From assembly GCA_946481065.1 (NCBI GenBank), contig CAMLMA010000081.1, positions 1 to 8,042 on the forward strand: a DNA stretch of 8,042 nucleotides, given 5' to 3'. The position numbers and the translations under genes are program-made. The DNA comes from an uncultured Nitrosomonadales bacterium (lineage in GTDB: Bacteria > Pseudomonadota > Gammaproteobacteria > Burkholderiales > Methylophilaceae). Shown here piece by piece: positions 1-5,994 of this stretch. The notes under the pieces are model-generated. The model ran no database searches. It was given only the letters and a program-made list of their open reading frames with translations, and was not told the DNA's origin. Position 1 is the stretch's first letter. Each line of letters opens with the position of its first letter.

Positions 1-435
1 CTGGAATGGAAACGCCTCAAGGTCATCGGCTATGCCGCGGCGCTGATCATCGCCACCGGTGTGCTGTTCTACAACATCGGCACACGCGCCGCTACCGAGG
101 CCAATGTCCAGCAGATCCGCCAGCCGCTGTTCATCATGCTGTCCGACGGCAGTATCCGTAACCGCTACCAGATCCATATCGTCAACAAGTCGGAGCAGGA
201 CGAGGTCTACACGTTGACCGTGCGGGGCATCCCTCAAGATGCGCTGGACATCGGTAGCATCCCCGAGATCAAGGTGCGCGCCGGCAAGAACCTCAACCTC
301 AATGTGAAGGTCAACCTGAGCAGTGAACTGGCCAAGACCACCAATCGCTTCCAGTTCGTCGTGACGCCGTCCGGTGCCGATAGGCAACCGATCGTGCTCG
401 ACACCAACTTCTACAACAAACACCAGAATCCATGA
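1..435 (+). CDS. ccoG: CcoG (FixG/RdxA) C-terminal fragment, cbb3 oxidase accessory protein
   Basis: This is the last 144 residues of a gene cut by the window's left edge; the frame is open from base 1. It begins with a basic stretch and one membrane helix (roughly residues 8-25, ending in FYNIGTR). A beta-rich domain of about 110 residues follows, matching the immunoglobulin-like C-terminal domain of CcoG/FixG proteins, including the segment DGSIRNRYQIHIVNK. The N-terminal membrane part and the 4Fe-4S cysteine clusters expected in the family would lie outside the window. CcoG is thought to be a membrane iron-sulfur protein that reduces copper(II) during cbb3 oxidase maturation. Its stop overlaps the next start in an ATGA arrangement, so the two are probably translationally coupled. 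The neighbours FixH and CcoI support the call. Confidence 0.9.
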   Translation: MEWKRLKVIGYAAALIIATGVLFYNIGTRAATEANVQQIRQPLFIMLSDGSIRNRYQIHIVNKSEQDEVYTLTVRGIPQDALDIGSIPEIKVRAGKNLNLNVKVNLSSELAKTTNRFQFVVTPSGADRQPIVLDTNFYNKHQNP

Positions 436-1220
436 GCCTGCCCATCCTCCCCATGACCGAAACCCTGTTCGGCGGCATCCTGCTGGCGGCGGTGTTCTTT
501 TTCATCACGCGCCGCGCGGGCCTGTCCAATTTCTGGGCGGCTGTGCTGAGTGGGGTGTTGCCCTTCCTTGCGTATCTTTATTACAGCAACCAGCACCAGG
601 CCGCAGGCGACGTCATGGCCATCCATTTCGCCGTCTATCTGGCGAGCGCGGCCCTGCTGGGCGTGTTCGGCGATCTGCAGCAGCAACAGGAGAAGATGCA
701 CTGGGCACCGCGCCTCATCATCGGTTTCTTCATCGGGCTGGTCGTGCTCAATGCCATGTTCCTGTCGATCTCGACGCGCGGCCTGCCGGACAAGATCGCC
801 AGTTTCCTGCTGCCCAACCCGACCAAGGAGCGCGTGCATACCGCCTTTCCCGGCGTTATCCCGCATGATCGCAACAAGAGCTATCAACCCCACCTGCAAC
901 GCATCGAACAGCAGCGCAACCTGGGCTGGAAAGCCGAACTGACCGGGCTGGACAACTTGCAGAACGACAAGTCGAGCAAGCTGGTACTGACCATCACCGA
1001 CAAGCAGCAACAGCCGGTCACCGGCGCCAAGATCGACCTCGGCTTCTGGCGGCTCGCCAACAGCCACGACGACAAGCACCTGATGATGCAGGAAACCGCC
1101 GCCGGTCGTTACGAGATCGACGTGACCCTGCCCGATGCCGGCCGCTGGGTGCTTGAGCTCTACGTGACCAAAGGCGAGGCGAATTTCGTCAAGCAACAGC
1201 AGATATTCGTGGAAGAGTAA
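432..1220 (+). CDS. ccoH: FixH/CcoH-family protein with extra N-terminal multi-helix membrane region
   Basis: This 262-residue membrane protein lies between ccoG and ccoI, the normal place of fixH/ccoH. The C-terminal part (about 125-262) is FixH-like: a GVIPHDRNKSY segment, a short helical stretch ending in RNLGW, then a beta-sandwich-like region ending in GRWVLELYVTKG. FixH/CcoH proteins help cbb3 oxidase assembly and are associated with CcoI. The N-terminal part is unusual. Hydrophobic segments near residues 10-27, 34-51, 63-80 and 93-113 suggest about four helices, whereas the classical protein is, from memory, about 150-170 residues with one helix. The start is the ATG overlapping the ccoG stop; no good ribosome site is visible, and an alternative ATG lies at 453. 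The family is well supported by context; the role of the added helices is unknown. Confidence 0.78.
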   Translation: MSLPILPMTETLFGGILLAAVFFFITRRAGLSNFWAAVLSGVLPFLAYLYYSNQHQAAGDVMAIHFAVYLASAALLGVFGDLQQQQEKMHWAPRLIIGFFIGLVVLNAMFLSISTRGLPDKIASFLLPNPTKERVHTAFPGVIPHDRNKSYQPHLQRIEQQRNLGWKAELTGLDNLQNDKSSKLVLTITDKQQQPVTGAKIDLGFWRLANSHDDKHLMMQETAAGRYEIDVTLPDAGRWVLELYVTKGEANFVKQQQIFVEE

Positions 1221-1269
1221 GCGCGTTCTGCAGCCCGTGTCCTGAATTCGGCCATGCATCCTGCCCAGT

Positions 1270-3720
1270 ATGTCATCAACCCCTGACCAACAGACCGATC
1301 CCGCATCCGCCAACGATTGCTATCACTGCGGATTGCCGGTGCCCGCTGGCACCCGTTTCCGCCTGCGTATCCTCGACGAGTCGCGAGACCTTTGCTGCCA
1401 GGGCTGCCTGGCCGTAGCCGGCTCCATCGTCGATAACGGCCTCGAAGACTACTATCGCTACCGCACCGAACTGCCGCAGACCGCAGACGAGCTGGTGCCG
1501 GATGAACTGCGCCAGCTTGCGCTCTACGACCACCCGGAAGTGCAAAAGAGCTTCGTCTACACGTCAGATGACCTGTTGCGCGAGGCCTCGCTGATCCTCG
1601 AAGGCATCACCTGCGCCGCCTGTATCTGGCTCAATGAACGTCATCTCAAGCAGCTGCCGGGCGTGCTCGAAGTCTCGGTGAATTATGCGTCGCATCGCGC
1701 ACGCATCCGCTGGGACGACCATCGTATCCAGCTCAGCACCATCCTCACCGAGATCCGCAAGCTGGGCTACCACGCCCACCCATTCAGCGCCGAACAGCAG
1801 GACGCCCTGCGCCAGCGCCAGCGCAAAGCCGATTTCCGTCGCCTCGCCGTCGCCGGGCTTGCAGCCGGGCAGGTCATGATGATCGCCGTCGCGCTCTACG
1901 CCGGCCCGGCGCAGGGGCTGGAGTTCGCCACGGCGCAGACCTTGCGCTGGTTCAGCCTGGTGCTGACGGTGCCTGCCATGACCTACTGCGCCTGGCCGTT
2001 CTTCAGGGCCGCCTGGCGGGGGCTCGCCAACCGCCGCATCGGCATGGACGTGCCGATCAGCCTGGGATTGCTCACGGGCTTCGTCGGCAGTGTCTGGCAT
2101 ACGCTCAATGGTGCCGGCACGGTGTATTACGACACGCTCACCATGCTCATCTTCTTCCTGCTTGGCACGCGCTACCTGGAACGCAACGCGCGCGAGAGGT
2201 CCATCGAAGCGGCTGAGAACCTGTTGCGCCTGGTGCCGGCCATCGTCACCCGCCTGGAGGCAGGGCAAGCGACACTGGTGCCGCTGGTCGAGATCGACGA
2301 CGACGACCTGCTCCTGGTCAAGCCGGGCGAGACCATCGCCGCTGACGGGCTTGTGGCCGAAGGCGAGAGCAGCGCCGACGAATCGTTGCTGACGGGCGAG
2401 AGCCAGCCAGTCGCCAAGCGAGCCGGCAGTGAAGTCTATGCCGGCAGCATCAATTACGAGAGCCCGCTCACCATCCGTGTCACGGCCACTGGCGAGCGTA
2501 CCGTACTGGCGGGGATCTCGCGGCTGCTCGATCGGGCGCAGGCGGAGAAACCTCGGCTCGCGCAAGTGGCGGACAAGGTCGCCGCCTATTTCACCTATGC
2601 CTTGCTCGCAGCCGTGGTCGTGATCGGCCTGGTGTGGTGGCAGCTCGCGCCCGAACGGACGCTGGAGGTCGTGCTGGCGGTGCTGGTGGTGAGCTGCCCC
2701 TGCGCCTTGTCGCTGGCGGCGCCGGCGGCTTTTGCCGCGGCCGGGTCGCATCTCGTCGGTCGCGGCGTGCTGCTCACGCGCGGTCACGCGCTTGAAGCGT
2801 TGGCAAAGGTCACACATGTGGTGTTCGACAAGACCGGCACCCTGACCCTGGGACGTCCGGCGCTACTCAGGACGATCCCGCTGGCAGAGTTGCCCGCACA
2901 GGCGTGCCTGCAGATCGCCGCCAGTCTGGAACAGCACTCCGAGCACCCGCTCGCGCGCAGTTTCCTGGAAGCGATGCAGGACGCGCCGATGCTTGCGGTC
3001 GACAGCGTAGTCAACCATCCGGGGCAGGGCGTCTCCGGCCAGGTCGCAGGCCACGCTTATCGGCTCGGCAATGCGCGGCTGGTCGAGGCCGAAATGCCGG
3101 ACCTGTCGGCGGACGATCTTCCCGCCAGTGCCACCATTGTGCTATTGCGCGACACTGAGCGCCTGCTGGCGGCGTTCGTGCTCGACGACAAACCGCGCCC
3201 GCAAGCGGCAGAACTCATCCGCGAACTGCATGCGGCGGGCGTCGCGGTGTCGATCTTCAGTGGGGATGCCGAACCGGTGGTACGCCATTTCGCACAAGCC
3301 GTCGGCATCAGCCAGTGGCGCGCCGGCATGTCGCCGGAACAGAAACTCGCGGCGCTGGAAGCCCTGCAGGCGCAAGGCCAGATCGTCGCCATGGTCGGCG
3401 ACGGCATCAACGACGCACCCGTGCTGGCCAAGGCCCAGGTCTCCATCGCCATGGGCTCGGGCACGCAGATGGCACGTACCACGGCCGATGTGGTGCTGCT
3501 CAGCGAGCACCTGCTGGAGATCCGTTATGCGATGAAGACCAGCCGTTTCGGCATCCGCGTCATCCGCCAGAACTTTGCCTGGGCGCTGATCTATAACGGG
3601 ATCGCGCTGCCGTTCGCGGCGGCAGGGTTGCTCGCGCCCTGGATGGCTGCCATCGGCATGTCGGTGAGTTCGCTGGTGGTCGTGGTCAATGCTTTACGGC
3701 TGCGGCAGACGCAGGCTTAG
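1270..3720 (+). CDS. ccoI: CcoI copper-exporting P1B-type ATPase for cbb3 oxidase assembly
   Basis: This 816-residue heavy-metal P-type ATPase is predicted to move Cu(I) across the inner membrane for insertion into cbb3 oxidase. The N-terminus has a CcoI-type cysteine-rich metal-binding region (C17-x2-C20 and C42-C43-x2-C46), followed by a heavy-metal-associated domain with CAAC at 115-118. Membrane segments lie near 192-212, 224-247, 258-277, 284-303, 440-457, 463-490, 768-788 and 791-811. The key motifs are all present: TGES at 375-378, the ion-binding CPC at 476-478, the phosphorylation motif DKTGT with D520, the HP motif at 559-560, and GDGINDAP at 710-717. The late-helix YN and MSVSS motifs also fit copper-type pumps. 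It starts 49 bases after the fixH-like gene and is probably in the same operon. An in-frame stop at 1243 limits upstream extension. The gene looks intact, with no frameshift. Confidence 0.95.
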   Translation: MSSTPDQQTDPASANDCYHCGLPVPAGTRFRLRILDESRDLCCQGCLAVAGSIVDNGLEDYYRYRTELPQTADELVPDELRQLALYDHPEVQKSFVYTSDDLLREASLILEGITCAACIWLNERHLKQLPGVLEVSVNYASHRARIRWDDHRIQLSTILTEIRKLGYHAHPFSAEQQDALRQRQRKADFRRLAVAGLAAGQVMMIAVALYAGPAQGLEFATAQTLRWFSLVLTVPAMTYCAWPFFRAAWRGLANRRIGMDVPISLGLLTGFVGSVWHTLNGAGTVYYDTLTMLIFFLLGTRYLERNARERSIEAAENLLRLVPAIVTRLEAGQATLVPLVEIDDDDLLLVKPGETIAADGLVAEGESSADESLLTGESQPVAKRAGSEVYAGSINYESPLTIRVTATGERTVLAGISRLLDRAQAEKPRLAQVADKVAAYFTYALLAAVVVIGLVWWQLAPERTLEVVLAVLVVSCPCALSLAAPAAFAAAGSHLVGRGVLLTRGHALEALAKVTHVVFDKTGTLTLGRPALLRTIPLAELPAQACLQIAASLEQHSEHPLARSFLEAMQDAPMLAVDSVVNHPGQGVSGQVAGHAYRLGNARLVEAEMPDLSADDLPASATIVLLRDTERLLAAFVLDDKPRPQAAELIRELHAAGVAVSIFSGDAEPVVRHFAQAVGISQWRAGMSPEQKLAALEALQAQGQIVAMVGDGINDAPVLAKAQVSIAMGSGTQMARTTADVVLLSEHLLEIRYAMKTSRFGIRVIRQNFAWALIYNGIALPFAAAGLLAPWMAAIGMSVSSLVVVVNALRLRQTQA

Positions 3721-3735
3721 GCGCCTCTTCCATCC

Positions 3736-3768
3736 TTTACGCGATTGATACACGCATCGCGTTATCAT
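3736..3768 (+). promoter_or_regulatory. Putative operator/promoter upstream of the KdpD-like kinase gene
   Basis: Bases 3736-3751 read TTTACGCGATTGATAC and match 14 of 16 bases of an element at 5934-5949 upstream of kup. Eleven bases further on is TATCAT (3763-3768), five of six matches to the -10 consensus. There is no good -35 hexamer at 16-18 bases. An activator site roughly 10-11 bases upstream of a -10 box is the arrangement known for PhoB-type activated promoters, and the adjacent response regulator belongs to the OmpR/PhoB family. The regulatory role is inferred. Transcription starting from this box would give a leader of only a few bases before the ATG at 3778. Confidence 0.45.
3739..3767. 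repeat. Nested inverted repeats in the ccoI-kinase intergenic gap
   Basis: ACGCGAT (3739-3745) is exactly complementary to ATCGCGT (3756-3762), with a 10-base loop. An alternative, longer pairing joins TGATA plus ACGC (3746-3750 and 3752-3755) to GCGT plus TATCA (3759-3767), with one bulged C and a three-base loop. No run of T follows, so this is not a typical intrinsic terminator. It overlaps the putative operator, so protein binding or a hairpin near the kinase start are both possible. Confidence 0.45.
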
Positions 3769-3777
3769 GACCCGGTC

Positions 3778-5235
3778 ATGCGTCCATCTTTCGCATTGCT
3801 AGCCATCGCAGTCCTGACCATCGTCGTCAGCGCTGTCGTTTATCTGAATCAGGACACCCTCGGCATGGCGGGCGCGGTGACGCTCTACCTGCTGGTGGTG
3901 CTGGCCGGCGCTTATTATCTGCAGGTCGCCCTCGCGTTATCGCTGGCCTTGTGCGCCACCTTGCTCATCAATTTCCTGGTCGTCGAACCGCGATACACGT
4001 TCCGGATCGCCAGCGTCGAATCCTGGGTCGCCCTCGGCGGCTTTCTGACGGTATCGCTGGTGGTGACTTCGCTGGTCAGGCGCCTGCAGGAGCGCACGGC
4101 CGAAGCCGAGGCTGCCGACCGGCAATCGAAGTTCGCACGCATGCTGGCAGAGCGACTGGCACAGGAGACACAACCCGACATCGTGCTGGCCGCGGCAGCG
4201 GAGATGCTGCAGGACTATCTTGAGGCCCCGGTGTGTATCTGCTGGCAGGCAGCAGGCGACCTGCAGTGTGTGCCGCAAACCGCCGCCATGCCTGATCGCG
4301 ATGCGGTCAATTGGACGATGCAGAACGCCAAGACGCTCGGCGCAGGCAGCAGCAACTGGCCGGATTCGCCCGATGTCATGCTCCCCTTCAGTCGGCTTCC
4401 CGGGCAGTCTCCGGTGCTGGTCTGTCGTTTGCCCCGGCCAGATGCAGAACGACGGCAACCTGAGTTGCGAAGCCTGTGCGACCAGATCGCCCTTGCCTAC
4501 GCGCGGGCCAGTAGCGCGCAGCAGGCCCAGCAGGCAGAACTTAACGCGCGCGCGGAAGCCATGCAGAACGCCTTGCTGGCCTCGGTCTCGCATGACATGC
4601 GCACGCCGCTGACGGCGATTATCGGTGCGGTGAGTGCGCTCGACAGTCAGGACGCGATGCTCGATGAGAGTAGTCGCGCGCAGCTGTTGCAGTCCATCCG
4701 CGGCGAAGCCGAGCATTTGTGTCGCGCCGTCGAGAACATCCTGTCCCTGGCGCGGCTTGATGCCTTGGGCAGCCGGGGTCTGACGCTTGACTGGCAATCC
4801 CCGGAAGAGATCATTGGTAGCACGCTGGCACGTTATCGGATACGCCCGCGACCATGTCGGCTGGCATCGGCCATCACTAGCCAGGCATTGATACGGGCTG
4901 ACGCCGTCCTCTTGTCGCAGGCGCTGGCCAACCTGCTGGATAACGCCATCGCCGTGCATCAGGGCCCGGATCCCATCTTGCTCAGCGCGAGCCAGGAGGG
5001 CGAAACATTGGTCATCGCGGTCGCAGACCGCGGCCCGGGATTCCCCGCCGATTTCCAGGTGGCGGACATACAGAAGTTCCGTTCAGGATCGACCCAGGGC
5101 TTTGGGCTGGGTCTGATCATCGTCTCCACGATCGCGGCCCTGCATGATGCACAGCTCGTCTGCCGGCAACGAGCTTCAGGCGGGGCAGAAGTCCAGTTGC
5201 GTTTCCCCGTCCAGCGACCAGGCGGCGATGACTGA
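3778..5235 (+). CDS. kdpD: Short KdpD-like sensor histidine kinase (DUF4118-type membrane domain, no N-terminal KdpD/Usp domain)
   Basis: This is a 485-residue membrane sensor kinase, predicted to phosphorylate the response regulator encoded next. The N-terminus has four hydrophobic segments (about 5-22, 29-46, 47-67 and 82-101) of the KdpD membrane type, including VVEPRYTF after the third helix and basic RRLQER after the fourth. A region at about 130-250 resembles the KdpD GAF-like linker. The kinase core is intact: H-box SHDMRTP with H272, N-box ANLLDNA with N389, G1 box DRGPGFP from D417, and G2 box GFGLGL at 441-446. Full KdpD is about 890 residues in E. coli; the cytoplasmic N-terminal sensor part with its ATP-binding motif and universal-stress-like domain is missing here. 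No remnant is possible because ccoI ends 57 bases upstream. ATG 3778 is preferred over an in-frame TTG at 3745, which lies inside the putative operator and has no ribosome site. The adjacent kdpE and kup support a potassium or envelope-ionic signal. Confidence 0.85.
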   Translation: MRPSFALLAIAVLTIVVSAVVYLNQDTLGMAGAVTLYLLVVLAGAYYLQVALALSLALCATLLINFLVVEPRYTFRIASVESWVALGGFLTVSLVVTSLVRRLQERTAEAEAADRQSKFARMLAERLAQETQPDIVLAAAAEMLQDYLEAPVCICWQAAGDLQCVPQTAAMPDRDAVNWTMQNAKTLGAGSSNWPDSPDVMLPFSRLPGQSPVLVCRLPRPDAERRQPELRSLCDQIALAYARASSAQQAQQAELNARAEAMQNALLASVSHDMRTPLTAIIGAVSALDSQDAMLDESSRAQLLQSIRGEAEHLCRAVENILSLARLDALGSRGLTLDWQSPEEIIGSTLARYRIRPRPCRLASAITSQALIRADAVLLSQALANLLDNAIAVHQGPDPILLSASQEGETLVIAVADRGPGFPADFQVADIQKFRSGSTQGFGLGLIIVSTIAALHDAQLVCRQRASGGAEVQLRFPVQRPGGDD

Positions 5236-5917
5236 CAACGCCACGGTCCTGGTGGTCGAGGACGACCGTGAGATCAGCCGCTTTCTGGCTGCATCCCTTC
5301 AGGCTGCCGGATTCAAGCCCGTATCGGCACGGACGCTGGCTGAAGCCCAGCATCAGATGGTGTCCCTGACGCCGAATATGGTGATCCTCGATCTTGGCCT
5401 GCCGGACGGTGACGGCGCCGACTTCATCCGCAGTTTGCGCAAACATTCGGATATCCCGATCCTCGTGCTCTCTGCACGCCAGTCCGAGCGACAAAAGGTC
5501 GATAGCCTGAACCTGGGGGCGGATGATTATCTGCAAAAGCCCTTCGGCGTGGAGGAATTGCTGGCACGGGTACGTGTCGCGTTGCGCCATGTGAGCCTGA
5601 TGACACTGCGCGATCAGGTATATGAGGTCGGCGGTCTGCGCATCGATCGTGGTAGCGGCACCGTGACGCTGGAGGGACATCCCGTGCATCTCAGCAAGAC
5701 GGAACACAAGCTGCTGATGTCGCTGGCGCAGCGCCCCGGACGTATCTATCCCCATCGTGAATTACTGGCGACGGTGTGGGGCCCGGAGTATGTCGATGAC
5801 ACGCATTACCTGCGTATCCATATGGGCCGATTGCGCGCCAAGCTGGAAGCCGACCCGGGCCAGCCACGCTACCTGCTGACGGAACTCGGCATCGGCTATC
5901 GCCTGGCGAATCAATGA
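5228..5917 (+). CDS. kdpE: KdpE-like OmpR/PhoB-family response regulator
   Basis: This is a 229-residue cytoplasmic DNA-binding regulator, the partner of the kinase before it. The receiver domain (about 5-117) shows the acidic pair D12-D13 after VLVVE, phosphoacceptor D55 within LDLGLPDGDG, S82 in VLSAR and K104 in YLQKPFG. The winged-helix domain (about 125-227) carries HYLRIHMGRLRAKLE and ends in ELGIGYR. These segments closely resemble E. coli KdpE as I remember it, more than a generic OmpR or PhoB. The start overlaps the kinase stop by eight bases, so the pair is translationally coupled. An in-frame ATG at 5144 would put 28 residues inside the kinase gene, without family resemblance, and was not used. 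AGGCGG at 5220-5225 lies very close to the ATG. The likely target is kup, about 80 bases downstream, possibly together with its own operon; this is inferred from the shared upstream element. Confidence 0.88.
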   Translation: MTDNATVLVVEDDREISRFLAASLQAAGFKPVSARTLAEAQHQMVSLTPNMVILDLGLPDGDGADFIRSLRKHSDIPILVLSARQSERQKVDSLNLGADDYLQKPFGVEELLARVRVALRHVSLMTLRDQVYEVGGLRIDRGSGTVTLEGHPVHLSKTEHKLLMSLAQRPGRIYPHRELLATVWGPEYVDDTHYLRIHMGRLRAKLEADPGQPRYLLTELGIGYRLANQ

Positions 5918-5933
5918 GAACGACTTTGGTGCG

Positions 5934-5966
5934 TTTATGCGTTTGATACGCTGACCATTGCCTAAT
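5934..5966 (+). promoter_or_regulatory. Putative operator/promoter upstream of kup, copy of the element before the kinase gene
   Basis: Bases 5934-5949 read TTTATGCGTTTGATAC, 14 of 16 identical to the element at 3736-3751. Eleven bases downstream is CCTAAT (5961-5966), only four of six to the -10 consensus but at exactly the spacing seen before the kinase gene. The element overlaps a tandem repeat of TGCGTTT (5930-5936 and 5938-5944, period 8), which could be half-sites for a dimeric response regulator. A transcript starting a few bases after the box would have a leader of about 20 bases carrying the ribosome site. The regulatory role is inferred. Confidence 0.45.
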
Positions 5967-5985
5967 GGCCTCATCTTCACCTTAC

Positions 5986-5989
5986 GAGG
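5986..5989 (+). promoter_or_regulatory. Ribosome binding site that sets the kup start
   Basis: GAGG ends five bases before the ATG at 5995. No such site precedes the alternative in-frame ATG at 5965. Counting from 5995 also places the conserved acidic residues at positions 23, 116 and 229, the same numbers I remember for E. coli Kup. Confidence 0.65.
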
Positions 5990-5994
5990 CCGGT

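Noticed and set aside
411..1313. 300-codon minus-strand open frame opposite the FixH-like gene
   Set aside because: The translation has no domain and the plus-strand gene has the right context and family match; it is a shadow frame.
1564..2817. Long open frame of 417 codons on the minus strand, antisense to ccoI
   Set aside because: It lies wholly within a strongly supported ATPase gene, has a low-complexity Arg/Gln/His-rich translation and no recognisable domain. Long antisense frames are expected in GC-rich genes.
3739..3767. Intrinsic terminator after ccoI
   Set aside because: The stem is short with a long loop, or has a bulge, and is not followed by a T run.
3745..3777. TTG start that would add 11 residues to the kinase
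   Set aside because: No ribosome site, no helix or family match in the added residues, and it falls within the repeated regulatory element.
3768..3803. Tiny open frame of 11 codons overlapping the kinase start, as a possible leader peptide
   Set aside because: No ribosome site and no Shine-Dalgarno or attenuator structure; such short frames are common by chance.
3937..4959. 340-codon minus-strand frame opposite the kinase gene
   Set aside because: It is antisense to clear kinase motifs and its composition is typical of a shadow frame.
5965..5994. Upstream ATG of kup adding ten residues
   Set aside because: No ribosome site, and the later ATG at 5995 has GAGG at five bases and gives the family's usual length and residue numbering.
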